10,085 nt of DNA from an uncultured Clostridium sp. (GCA_937902905.1 CALELW010000117.1:1-10085), one strand, 5' to 3'; positions 1 to 5,558 are shown, counted from the stretch's first letter. The notes: generated by a model not told the origin, from the letters alone. Made by a program: numbers and translations.

Positions 1-7
1 TGAAAAC

Positions 8-217
8 ATGAAGCCTAACGATACGGAAATAGCAGTTGTAAAAATGGTATTGGATGGAAAACTTAGTATTCTCGGAGATGAAAATATTATGTGGTTTAAA
101 AATCCAAGAATTGCGCAAACAGAAAGCAATATAGACAGTGAAGATTCTATGTTTCTAAACACATGGAACGGGCATGAGCCATATAAAATTATTGGAAATC
201 ATGTTTTTTATAGATAG
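8..217 (+). CDS. Small hypothetical protein, possibly 5'-truncated by the window
   Basis: A 69-residue protein of unknown function, ending in GNHVFYR. The frame is open to the left edge of the window (two further codons precede the ATG), and no ribosome binding site is visible in the seven bases upstream. The ATG at 8 is therefore a provisional start and the gene may begin outside the window. The protein is soluble, mixed in charge, without Cys, membrane segment or signal peptide. It is the last gene of its unit, since a hairpin terminator follows ten bases after the stop. I recall short proteins of similar look in Clostridia mobile elements, but no domain can be named. Confidence 0.6.
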   Translation: MKPNDTEIAVVKMVLDGKLSILGDENIMWFKNPRIAQTESNIDSEDSMFLNTWNGHEPYKIIGNHVFYR

Positions 218-226
218 GGACTGATA

Positions 227-260
227 AAAAAGGACAAATGTGAAAGCACCTGTCCTTTTT
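227..260 (+). terminator. Rho-independent terminator after the first gene
   Basis: A perfect 10-bp stem pairs AAAAAGGACA (227-236) with TGTCCTTTTT (251-260). A small GTG/CAC inner pairing sits in the loop, and the T run forms the 3' arm. It lies between the gene ending at 217 and the promoter at 284. Because the 5' arm is A-rich, it may also work in the opposite direction. Confidence 0.8.
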
Positions 261-283
261 AATTTGAATAAGAAACTGCATTA

Positions 284-312
284 TTGACATATCGGCATAA
301 TTATGGTATAAT
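284..312 (+). promoter_or_regulatory. Strong sigma-A promoter P1, extended -10
   Basis: The -35 TTGACA (284-289) and -10 TATAAT (307-312) are both perfect consensus. The spacer is exactly 17 bases, and TGG directly precedes the -10 (304-306), an extended -10 element. Transcription should start near 319, leaving a leader of about 40 bases before the ATG at 357. The 16 bases at 301-316 recur unchanged at the next promoter (3602-3617). It is expected to drive the train of small genes up to the terminator at 3515. Confidence 0.88.
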
Positions 313-356
313 ATTATTGTAAATGAGATACTTTCTATTTAAGCATTGGAGAAAAA

Positions 357-503
357 ATGAAAGAAAAATCAGTAAAGCATCCATGTGTGGGCTGTGTCTA
401 TTTCAAGGCTTGCGGAAACACGAATAGAGTAGTTCCATGCGCAGGAAGAATGACAAAAGCAAACAAAAAGAAGAAAATATATGGAGGAAATTTCTATGTT
501 TAA
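357..503 (+). CDS. Small Cys-rich basic protein (48 aa)
   Basis: A 48-residue protein beginning MKEKSVKHPCVGC, with cysteines at 10, 13, 19 and 28 (C-x2-C-x5-C-x8-C), a zinc-ribbon-like arrangement. A Lys-rich stretch follows (KANKKKK, about residues 35-40). The start is supported by TTGGAG at 346-351, five bases upstream. It is the first gene after promoter P1, and its last eight bases overlap the start of the next gene, which suggests translational coupling. The CVGCVYFKACG-type motif is, from memory, common in small Clostridia phage and plasmid proteins of unknown function. Zinc binding, and from the basic tail nucleic-acid binding, is inference. Confidence 0.72.
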   Translation: MKEKSVKHPCVGCVYFKACGNTNRVVPCAGRMTKANKKKKIYGGNFYV

Positions 504-771
504 ATTATCATCTATCAAAGCAGGAATGAAATATCAGTATGTAAGAAATGAAATTATCAAGTCAACAAATCTCATCTTGTCATGCTTACCTGCATTCTGC
601 AATAGTGATTATGATGTGGTAGAAAATCTTGATACAAAAGAGAAAGCATATGTATTGAGGAATTATGATACCGGAATTATTGTAGATGTTACTATGGATT
701 ATTACAAGGCTGTTAATGTTGAAACAGCACAGAGGAATATTTCTGAAATTTTTTATAACAATGGATATTGA
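496..771 (+). CDS. Hypothetical protein (91 aa)
   Basis: A 91-residue soluble protein starting MFKLSSIKAGMKYQY. I prefer the ATG at 496 to the in-frame ATG at 481: GGAGG at 483-487 lies eight bases before 496, while nothing resembling a ribosome binding site precedes 481. The start overlaps the stop of the Cys-rich gene by eight bases. The sequence is acidic and aromatic towards its end (VTMDYYKAVNVETAQRN), without a membrane segment or recognisable catalytic motif. Function unknown; it belongs to the P1 transcript. Confidence 0.7.
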   Translation: MFKLSSIKAGMKYQYVRNEIIKSTNLILSCLPAFCNSDYDVVENLDTKEKAYVLRNYDTGIIVDVTMDYYKAVNVETAQRNISEIFYNNGY

Positions 772-868
772 AATTATAGTTACAAAGTCAACAAAAATAT
801 GGGTTTATAATAAACATTATTATGGTTGTAAAAAGTACATTGTAAACATAAAGTTGGTACATTATTAA
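761..868 (+). CDS. Possible 35-aa protein overlapping the preceding gene
   Basis: A 35-codon frame starting at the ATG at 761, overlapping the stop of the 496-771 gene by eleven bases. The product (MDIEIIVTKSTKIWVYNKHY...) has a plausible beta-rich, basic composition and one Cys. There is no clear ribosome binding site, so expression would depend on coupling to the upstream gene. It could equally be a decayed remnant. Function unknown. Confidence 0.3.
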   Translation: MDIEIIVTKSTKIWVYNKHYYGCKKYIVNIKLVHY

Positions 869-937
869 GGTCGAATCTAAACCGATATTATAGTTATAAT
901 TATACCTACAAAACGTGTGCCACACACCTATAAAAAA

Positions 938-1042
938 ATGGATTTTCAGAGAGTAATGCAATTTTGTCCAGATTTTAAGCCATATAAAGAGTGGATGGAA
1001 ACAAATGAGAACAAATTGGATAAATTTGTTTGGAAAGATTAA
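938..1042 (+). CDS. Possible 34-aa ORF or gene remnant
   Basis: The frame MDFQRVMQFCPDFKPYKEWM... encodes 34 residues with protein-like composition (three Trp/Tyr-containing clusters, balanced charge) and a downstream gap of 41 bases to the next start. No ribosome binding site precedes the ATG, and the frame stays open back to 881 without a better start. It may be the 3' fragment of an older gene. The 869-937 stretch before it holds nothing else I can recognise. Confidence 0.28.
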   Translation: MDFQRVMQFCPDFKPYKEWMETNENKLDKFVWKD

Positions 1043-1083
1043 TATTGAAACGGAAATTTTAAGTTGGATTGGAGGTTGATTTT

Positions 1084-1542
1084 ATGATTCAATTTATAGA
1101 AAAAGAAGGACGTTACGATGGCGGATTGTTTACAGGTAATTGTTTTTATTATCCTACCTATATGATAAAAGATGGTAAGGAGTTCTTTATGTTTAACCGA
1201 ATAGAGCCTGACGATAAATGGAACTTAGAGGCTAACGAAGCACGAAAGAAACAGTTAATAAAAAATAATGGGAAATTTTTTAAATTTTTTGGATTTTATA
1301 ACAATCCAATCGAGATGTTAAAGGAAATTGTCGAAAGAAAACATCATTTTACAATGTTGGACAAAATGTATTACGAAGAATTGAATAAAAATGGTTATTT
1401 AGATTTTTGTGGCAATAGAGAAGAGGTTAGTGCATCTTTTAATTATCGAATTTATGACGGTGAATTAGCCCATACAATTATACAAACTGTTGAATATATT
1501 AATAGCGAAAAATGGAATGAGGCAATGCAATTATTGAAATAG
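1084..1542 (+). CDS. Hypothetical protein (152 aa)
   Basis: A 152-residue protein starting MIQFIEKEGRYDGG. The ATG at 1084 is chosen because GGAGG (1071-1075) sits eight bases upstream. An in-frame TTG at 1069 would place the ribosome binding site inside the gene. The protein is soluble and rich in aromatic residues (FFKFFGFY near residue 65), with a C-terminal amphipathic segment ending EKWNEAMQLLK. There is no signal peptide, membrane span or familiar catalytic motif. It lies in the P1 train, 38 bases ahead of the small membrane-protein gene. Function unknown. Confidence 0.75.
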   Translation: MIQFIEKEGRYDGGLFTGNCFYYPTYMIKDGKEFFMFNRIEPDDKWNLEANEARKKQLIKNNGKFFKFFGFYNNPIEMLKEIVERKHHFTMLDKMYYEELNKNGYLDFCGNREEVSASFNYRIYDGELAHTIIQTVEYINSEKWNEAMQLLK

Positions 1543-1580
1543 GAGCATGGTGAAAAGCACATTTGAGAGAGGACAATAAT

Positions 1581-1793
1581 ATGATTTCTACATTGGGATG
1601 GATTGCAATATTAATTATCATTGGCGCAATTATTATATTAACACCGACAAATAATGAGGATGGCTGTTATGAAAAAGACGTGTACACCTGCTTAAAGTGT
1701 AAAAAGAACTGTAAATGGCATGATATGGCAGAAAAATTTGAAAATGATAGAATAAAAACAAAGGACAAAGAAAATGACAACGGAACAATGTAA
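1581..1793 (+). CDS. Small single-span membrane protein with Cys cluster (70 aa)
   Basis: Residues 3-21 (STLGWIAILIIIGAIIILT) form one strongly hydrophobic span at the very N-terminus. A charged, Lys/Asp/Glu-rich tail follows and carries Cys 29, 37, 40 and 44 plus His 47, a possible metal site (C-x7-C-x2-C-x3-C-x2-H). The ATG at 1581 has GAGAGAGGA (1565-1573) seven bases upstream, so it is preferred to the in-frame TTG at 1563. The last 20 bases overlap the ATG of the broken gene at 1774. The role is unknown. Metal binding and side of the membrane are inference. Confidence 0.7.
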   Translation: MISTLGWIAILIIIGAIIILTPTNNEDGCYEKDVYTCLKCKKNCKWHDMAEKFENDRIKTKDKENDNGTM

Positions 1794-2058
1794 TTTTTCA
1801 AAAAAATCAAACACGATTTAGGCTATGATGTAGATTTTAATACTTATCATATTACAAGAGGTCGTGGATGGTCAAAGGCAGATGGTTCTTGCGGAGCTTG
1901 CATCGATGCTGTATTTATTAATAATAAAGGAATTGTCGATAAGGTGACATTATTCATTATTACTTCTTTATCCTTTAAGAAAATACAATAGAAATAAATA
2001 TAAGTTAGTTAAACTAAAAGATGTAAGAACAGGAAATATATTCATAGAAATTGAATAA
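1774..2058 (+). pseudogene. Disrupted small gene with two frame changes
   Basis: Starting at the ATG at 1774, the frame MTTEQCNFSKK... stops after 15 codons. Stepping back one base at the seven-A run (1800-1806) opens about 60 codons of good protein-like sequence (IKHDLGYDVDFN..., with GSCGAC near 1890). A second change somewhere in 1945-1990 returns to the original frame and gives KYKLVKLKDVRTGNIF, ending at 2056-2058. Two compensating frame changes in a gene of about 95 codons suggest a decaying gene or homopolymer sequencing errors. The A run is in phase as an A-AAA-AAA slippery site, so recoding is formally possible. Original function unknown. Confidence 0.42.
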
Positions 2059-2121
2059 GCGATGTAATAAATCAATAGTATTGAGGCGTGTTTTATAAAA
2101 GAAGAAAGAGAGCAAAGTATT

Positions 2122-2295
2122 ATGATTTCATTAAAAGGCAGTAGATTTTTAGTATCATGTGAGAACTACAACTCAAAAGTGTTTATCAACAATGGAAAAG
2201 AGTATAAAGAGGTTACAAACGAATTATCAGAAGATGACAAAGATGAGTTAATTGATGATTTAATATATGCAGTTAGCGATTTGTTGAAAAATTAA
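2122..2295 (+). CDS. Small acidic hypothetical protein (57 aa)
   Basis: An intact 57-codon gene starting MISLKGSRFLVSCENYNSK and ending IYAVSDLLKN. The first half looks beta-rich; the second half (NELSEDDKDELIDDLIYAV) is a highly acidic, probably helical segment. GAAAGAGAG around 2104-2112 is a modest ribosome binding site about ten bases before the ATG. It sits between the disrupted gene ending at 2058 and the gene at 2343 in the P1 train. No family recognised. The strong negative charge is only a weak hint of DNA mimicry. Confidence 0.6.
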   Translation: MISLKGSRFLVSCENYNSKVFINNGKEYKEVTNELSEDDKDELIDDLIYAVSDLLKN

Positions 2296-2342
2296 ACTTT
2301 ACAAAATACTATATGAAACGATGATTTCTGAAAGGAAAAAGT

Positions 2343-2549
2343 ATGGAACTTGCAGTACATATGAAAAACAATAAAACTGGGGAAAAAAGAATTAAAAAAG
2401 TAATAGGAAAAGATGCATCTTTGGAAAATTGGGAATGTAAGGATTTCTACTATGGCAGTGAATGGAGTTGGGTAGCTACAGAATCATTTCGCAATGTTGC
2501 TGATAAAGTAAAACATATCGGCAGAGGATATTATAAGGAGACAGAATGA
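2343..2549 (+). CDS. Hypothetical protein (68 aa)
   Basis: A 68-residue protein, MELAVHMKNNKTGEKRIKKV..., basic in the first third and Trp/Tyr-rich in the middle (NWECKDFYYGSEWSW). AAAGG at 2331-2335 provides a ribosome binding site seven bases upstream of the ATG. The stop overlaps a following mini-ORF start (ATGATG at 2546). No membrane span or known motif is present. Function unknown; part of the P1 train. Confidence 0.65.
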   Translation: MELAVHMKNNKTGEKRIKKVIGKDASLENWECKDFYYGSEWSWVATESFRNVADKVKHIGRGYYKETE

Positions 2550-2584
2550 TGACAGAAAAATGTTGTAGTGTAATGAATTGGTAA
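2546..2584 (+). CDS. Possible 12-aa mini-ORF with strong ribosome binding site
   Basis: AAGGAG at 2535-2540 is followed five bases later by ATGATG, which opens a frame of only twelve codons (MMTEKCCSVMNW) before TAA. A Shine-Dalgarno this good in front of so short a frame suggests either the truncated head of a former gene or a genuine micropeptide. The bases to 2619 contain only the ribosome binding site of the next gene. Confidence 0.2.
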   Translation: MMTEKCCSVMNW

Positions 2585-2619
2585 AATATGTGTTCCGTCT
2601 ATGGATTTGGAGGTAAGAT

Positions 2620-2898
2620 ATGGATAAAGTTGATGAAATTATTTATGAAGAGACACAGAAAGCGGCTTATGAAGAACAATGTGAACAGGAAAGTATTCAG
2701 GAAGAAAAAGGCTGGACAGTAACCTATATTCCTTGGGAAGATATGGAAGGCAAACCAAGAGTAGCAGGAAGATTCAAAACTACAAAAGAGAAAGATGAAT
2801 TTCTTGACAAAATTCATAAACCTGATTCTGGTTGGATGGATGAAGAACTTGCAATGATTGGTGTAATAAATGATTACAATTATATGTTGCCAAGATAG
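2620..2898 (+). CDS. Acidic hypothetical protein (92 aa)
   Basis: A 92-residue protein starting MDKVDEIIYEETQKAAY. The first 30 residues are strongly acidic and predicted helical. Then comes a probably folded region with WTVTYIPWEDMEGKPRVAGR and a C-terminal DSGWMDEELAMIG segment. GGAGG (2609-2613) lies six bases before the ATG, an excellent start. No membrane span, Cys cluster or recognised domain. It is in the P1 train, 36 bases ahead of the next gene. Function unknown. Confidence 0.7.
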   Translation: MDKVDEIIYEETQKAAYEEQCEQESIQEEKGWTVTYIPWEDMEGKPRVAGRFKTTKEKDEFLDKIHKPDSGWMDEELAMIGVINDYNYMLPR

Positions 2899-2934
2899 GA
2901 ATGTGTATTTATTTGATAAAGGAAAAGTAAAATT

Positions 2935-3159
2935 ATGAAAATTTTTATTGTTGAAAAAGAATCAAATACAGGCGATGGATTTTGGCAAAATGATGGTGTA
3001 ATCCCATGCATGAACGAAAAAGTAGCAAAAAGAGTAATGAAAAGAATGATTAAAGAGTCATCTGAGGGCGAATTTGAATTTTTAGAAAATGACACAGTTG
3101 CAATGAGCAAAAACGGATGGGTGAAGATTAGTTTTTTTAAATCAACTGTAGAGGAGTAA
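2935..3159 (+). CDS. Hypothetical protein (74 aa)
   Basis: A 74-residue protein starting MKIFIVEKESNTGDGFW. A short beta strand at the N-terminus is followed by a basic helix (EKVAKRVMKRMIKES, residues 28-42), an acidic stretch, and a final strand pair (KNGWVKISFF). AAAGGA at 2918-2923 lies eleven bases upstream, slightly far but usable. No known family recognised. It is an intact member of the P1 train. Confidence 0.65.
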   Translation: MKIFIVEKESNTGDGFWQNDGVIPCMNEKVAKRVMKRMIKESSEGEFEFLENDTVAMSKNGWVKISFFKSTVEE

Positions 3160-3229
3160 TTCTGAAAACCACATTTGGGGAATTATATTAAAAACGGAAT
3201 AAAGATTATGAATGGAAAGGAAAATTGAT

Positions 3230-3388
3230 ATGAAATATAAAAAAGGTGATGTAATCACTGTTAAAGTTTCAGTAGCAGATATTGACGAAAGCGGAGGTTA
3301 TACGTGTACACATGTAGGATGTGAAGATTACTATGCAACACAAGATACGGATTCAATGGTATTTGATGAAGAAGATATTGTAGAATAA
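3230..3388 (+). CDS. Small acidic hypothetical protein (52 aa)
   Basis: An intact 52-codon gene, MKYKKGDVITVKVSVADIDE..., with GGAAAGGA (3214-3221) eight bases before the ATG. The N-terminal KKGDVITVKV resembles the start of small beta-barrel folds, two cysteines lie at 26 and 31, and the last third is very acidic (DTDSMVFDEEDIVE). It is the last intact gene of the P1 train; a degraded fragment and the terminator follow. Function unknown. Confidence 0.62.
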   Translation: MKYKKGDVITVKVSVADIDESGGYTCTHVGCEDYYATQDTDSMVFDEEDIVE

Positions 3389-3390
3389 CA

Positions 3391-3516
3391 ATGAATGGTT
3401 ATGGGAAAAAGAGTGGAATTGTATTTATCCAGTTATTGCATGGAAAGAATACGTTCCTGTAATTCATTTCAAAAAAATAATTTGATGATTTAGAAAAATT
3501 ATACGGCAAGATTTAA
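3391..3516 (+). pseudogene. Degraded small gene fragment before the terminator
   Basis: The frame beginning at 3390 reads NEWLWEKEWNCIYPVIAWKE... and then VPVIHFKKII to a TGA at 3483. It is clearly protein-like but has no start codon in frame. The ATG at 3391 would enter this frame after a one-base change. One base fewer in the TTT at 3481-3483 would extend it through DDLEKLYGKI to a TAA at 3514-3516, at the foot of the terminator. I read this as a small gene of about 42 codons with two indels. Function unknown. Confidence 0.33.
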
Positions 3517-3563
3517 AAAAAGAAGTACTTTTTAAGCATTATTTAGAAAGTACTTCTTTTTTT
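3515..3563 (+). terminator. Strong terminator of the P1 small-gene train
   Basis: A perfect 16-bp stem pairs 3515-3530 (seven A, then GAAGTACTT) with 3548-3563 (AAGTACTTC, then seven T), around a loop of about 17 bases. The terminal T run gives a rho-independent terminator. It immediately precedes promoter P2, so the two small-gene units are insulated from each other. Confidence 0.9.
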
Positions 3564-3584
3564 GGTAAACAGTGCATCACTATA

Positions 3585-3613
3585 TTGACAATACAATGTT
3601 ATTATGGTATAAT
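3585..3613 (+). promoter_or_regulatory. Strong sigma-A promoter P2, near-copy of P1
   Basis: TTGACA (3585-3590), a 17-base spacer and TATAAT (3608-3613), with the extended TGG at 3605-3607. The 16 bases TTATGGTATAATATTA (3602-3617) are identical to those at P1, while the rest of the spacer differs. The leader to the ATG at 3695 is about 75 bases. It should drive the genes from 3695 to the terminator at 5525. Confidence 0.88.
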
Positions 3614-3694
3614 ATTAAAGAAAGAAACACAAGTTGTAAAGCAATTAAACAGTCCATATAAATCTATTATTAAAAAATTGGAGGAAAACAAAGC

Positions 3695-4156
3695 ATGGAA
3701 AACATCACAGTAAGAGAGTGGGTAGAAAAATTTAATAGTGGAGAATTTGATAAAAAAGATAGAGTTACACAATGCAATGCGGGATGGTTTGATTGGTTCT
3801 GCTCACAGGATGCTTTATCTGGACGATTAAAAAAAATGGGAAATATTATCAAGGATATTAAAGATGATTATATCCTCGATAATTTTCGTGTATGGTTTAA
3901 AAATAATTGTCCATGTGACCATCCATTGTATGATGATTTCAGATTTGAGCCAATTAAAAATAATAAAGAAGATGTAGATGACAAGGTACGTGACCAGTTA
4001 TATTTTGGAGTGCAATGCGGTCATCCGTTTGGCAGTGAATATATGTACGAGGTTTTTACGGCAAGAAACGGATACTCTGTTGAGTTTCAATGCAAAAACA
4101 AAAAAGAAGTATTAGAAGTGATTTCACAACTTGCAGAAGACTTTCAGAAAGAATAG
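3695..4156 (+). CDS. Conserved-looking hypothetical protein (153 aa)
   Basis: A 153-residue soluble protein starting MENITVREWVEKFNSGEFD. The segments REWVEKFNSGEFDKKDR, TQCNAGWFDWFC and NNCPCDHPLYDDFR recall, from memory, a family of uncharacterised proteins common in Firmicutes phages and mobile elements. Cysteines at 27, 36, 72, 74, 108 and 133 could include a metal site. The ATG at 3695 has GGAGG (3680-3684) ten bases upstream. It is the first gene behind promoter P2, which suggests it is strongly expressed. There is no membrane span or catalytic signature. Function unknown. Confidence 0.8.
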   Translation: MENITVREWVEKFNSGEFDKKDRVTQCNAGWFDWFCSQDALSGRLKKMGNIIKDIKDDYILDNFRVWFKNNCPCDHPLYDDFRFEPIKNNKEDVDDKVRDQLYFGVQCGHPFGSEYMYEVFTARNGYSVEFQCKNKKEVLEVISQLAEDFQKE

Positions 4157-4195
4157 AATTAAAAATAATTTAAAATGCTAATGGAGGGTAATTAG

Positions 4196-4498
4196 ATGCC
4201 GGAAAGAAAGTGGAGATTTAGGGATGATATGCTTTGTCATTATGTGAACGGGACTTCAAATTTAACATTTCAAGATGCTGAAAACAGATTGAACTATCTG
4301 GAAGCAAAAGAAGAAAATATGCAAAATATAGAAAATAACTTATATATTGTGAGAGATTGTGATAATTCATTTTTGTACATTGTACGAGCTGAATCGCGAG
4401 AAAAAGCAATGGATTTGATATGTAATTATATTGGTCTTGACAAAGAAGACTTGATAGTAGATATGGCAGATAATGATAATGGAGAAATAATTGAGTAA
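4196..4498 (+). CDS. Hypothetical protein (100 aa)
   Basis: A 100-residue protein, MPERKWRFRDDMLCHYVNG..., with a basic head and a charged helix (QDAENRLNYLEAKEENMQNI). The C-terminal half (NLYIVRDCDNSFLYIVRAESREKAMDLI...) has the alternating pattern of a small alpha/beta domain, ending in a strongly acidic tail. GGAGGG at 4183-4188 is seven bases before the ATG, a confident start. It follows the 153-aa gene by 39 bases in the P2 unit. No family recognised. Confidence 0.7.
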   Translation: MPERKWRFRDDMLCHYVNGTSNLTFQDAENRLNYLEAKEENMQNIENNLYIVRDCDNSFLYIVRAESREKAMDLICNYIGLDKEDLIVDMADNDNGEIIE

Positions 4499-4525
4499 AA
4501 TTAACGGTAGATTGGAGAAAATCTA

Positions 4526-4705
4526 ATGGATGAAAAAACAAAGAAATTTATAAAAGATAATGCTGTAGACGAGTGATTCTTACAAGACTGGTATCAAAAT
4601 TCAGTATTAGAAACAGATACACCAGTATGGACAGATGAACATATTGCAGAAGTAGCAGGAGATTTCTACTTGATTCCAAGAGAGGTTGTAGATGGTAAAC
4701 ATTAA
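4526..4705 (+). pseudogene. Small gene interrupted by an in-frame TGA
   Basis: The frame MDEKTKKFIKDNAVDE is cut by TGA at 4574-4576. It continues at once in the same frame with FLQDWYQNSVLETD... through WTDEHIAEVAGDFYLIP to TAA at 4703-4705. A total of 59 codons plus stop, with a fair ribosome binding site (TTGGAG, 4512-4517), looks like one gene with a single substitution, most simply TGG (Trp) to TGA. Other genes here end in TGA (for example at 771, 2549 and 8357), so this is not a code change. Function of the intact form unknown. Confidence 0.6.
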
Positions 4706-4751
4706 AAAATCAAAATTAACAGCATTTGCTAAAACGACAGGGGAGTATATT

Positions 4752-4914
4752 ATGTGTAAATATATTATTAAAAAGAAGGATGACATTAACTATTATAATA
4801 ATGGCGCATGGGTAAAAAAAAGACGATGCAGAGAGATTCGATTGGTATAATGCAGATAACACGGCAAGAGAATTAGAGCATGATGGAATTCCTGTAACAA
4901 TTGAAAACATTTAA
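4752..4914 (+). pseudogene. Small gene frameshifted at a run of eight A
   Basis: The gene starts MCKYIIKKKDDINYYNN at 4752, behind a good ribosome binding site (AGGGGAG near 4739-4745). After GAWVKK the reading frame leaves coding-like sequence and stops at 4848-4850. Removing one A from the run at 4814-4821 restores a continuous frame reading DDAERFDWYNADNTARELEHDG and ending VTIENI at TAA 4912-4914. The intact product would be about 53 residues. A real frameshift, slippage during transcription at the A tract, or a sequencing error would all explain it. Function unknown. Confidence 0.62.
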
Positions 4915-5041
4915 AACAATTTCAATAAAAATTAAGCATATATGTATCATATTTAAAAGTGATACTGAAATATCAAAATTAAAATTGATTGAAAATCTTG
5001 GTTGCTCATATTATAATAAAAATAAAAAGGAATTACATTAA
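4901..5041 (+). CDS. Possible 46-aa ORF with TTG start, coupled to the next gene
   Basis: From a TTG at 4901 the frame reads LKTFKTISIKIKHICIIF... then SDTEISKLKLIENLG to TAA at 5039-5041, which overlaps the ATG of the next gene by one base. The composition is plausible for a small basic protein, and the TAATG junction is typical of coupled genes. No convincing ribosome binding site precedes the TTG. It may be a remnant or chance frame. Confidence 0.22.
   Translation: MKTFKTISIKIKHICIIFKSDTEISKLKLIENLGCSYYNKNKKELH
4989..5017 (+). promoter_or_regulatory. Probable internal promoter before the helix-turn-helix gene
   Basis: TTGAAA (4989-4994), a 17-base spacer and a perfect TATAAT (5012-5017). 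The start would fall near 5024, leaving a leader of about 17 bases that still contains AAAGGA (5026-5031). The sequence is very A/T-rich here, which raises the chance of a fortuitous match. Confidence 0.45.
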
Positions 5042-5514
5042 TGAGAAGACATGATGTATCAAAAAAGAAACAAGACAAATATAAAAATTGCATACTGCGT
5101 TATAAGTTGGCAGATGATAATACATATAAAGCAACGAATGAAAAAAACTTTGAACTGATGAAAGAATCATTGGATGCAGTAGGAGTGTGGTTCGATGTTA
5201 AAGATAATGAACTTCAAATATCCATATATCCAAATGGATATTTGAGAGTAAAGGAAAGAAATTGCGGTCGTAATAGAAAAATAATTCTAAAAGAAGAGTC
5301 GATGTCTGGCGGATACTATCATTATGCAGATATAATATACATGATGCAAACAATGAAGGACAAAGAAATTGCAGAGACAATTAAGATGCCTATTGCAACG
5401 TATAAAAGACATAAGAAAGCCATGATTGAAAGTAGTTATTATCAGTCTCTTGATTTAAACCGACTGCAAGATAAAAAATATTTGGAAAGCGTTCTTGGAA
5501 ATACAGCATTTTAA
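5041..5514 (+). CDS. Helix-turn-helix-like hypothetical protein (157 aa)
   Basis: A 157-residue basic protein starting MRRHDVSKKKQDKYKN. Residues 97-128 (DIIYMMQTMKDKEIAETIK, then MPIATYKRHKKAM) have the spacing of a resolvase- or homeodomain-like helix-turn-helix, with the Arg/Lys-rich TYKRHKK as a likely recognition helix. The middle (VWFDVKDNELQISIYPNG) looks like a small beta domain. I recall closely similar proteins in Lachnospiraceae phages and integrative elements, without an assigned role. AAAGGA (5026-5031) precedes the ATG by nine bases. It is the last gene before the terminator at 5525. DNA binding, perhaps regulation of this element, is inference. Confidence 0.75.
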   Translation: MRRHDVSKKKQDKYKNCILRYKLADDNTYKATNEKNFELMKESLDAVGVWFDVKDNELQISIYPNGYLRVKERNCGRNRKIILKEESMSGGYYHYADIIYMMQTMKDKEIAETIKMPIATYKRHKKAMIESSYYQSLDLNRLQDKKYLESVLGNTAF

Positions 5515-5524
5515 ATTATTTCAT

Positions 5525-5558
5525 AAATAAGAGTTACACTGTAGCTCTTATTTTTTTT
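5525..5558 (+). terminator. Terminator of the P2 unit
   Basis: AAATAAGAG (5525-5533) pairs with CTCTTATTT (5545-5553). The stem extends inward through 5534-5537/5541-5544, including one G-T pair, to a three-base loop, giving a 13-bp stem followed by T5 (5554-5558). It lies 11 bases after the stop of the helix-turn-helix gene. Confidence 0.9.

Noticed and set aside
481..495. ATG at 481 as start of the 91-aa protein
   Set aside because: No ribosome binding site precedes it; GGAGG at 483-487 instead serves the ATG at 496.
2599..2817. Minus-strand frame opposite the 92-aa gene
   Set aside because: Phe-rich antisense of an acidic coding sequence, without a ribosome binding site, while the plus-strand gene has GGAGG.
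4218..4541. 107-codon open frame on the minus strand opposite the 100-aa gene
   Set aside because: The plus-strand gene has a GGAGGG ribosome binding site and balanced composition. The minus frame has no ribosome binding site and a leucine/histidine/tyrosine-rich product typical of an antisense shadow.
4526..4705. Selenocysteine or a TGA-as-Trp genetic code
   Set aside because: No clear hairpin of the bacterial SECIS kind follows the TGA, and several other genes here use TGA as the stop.
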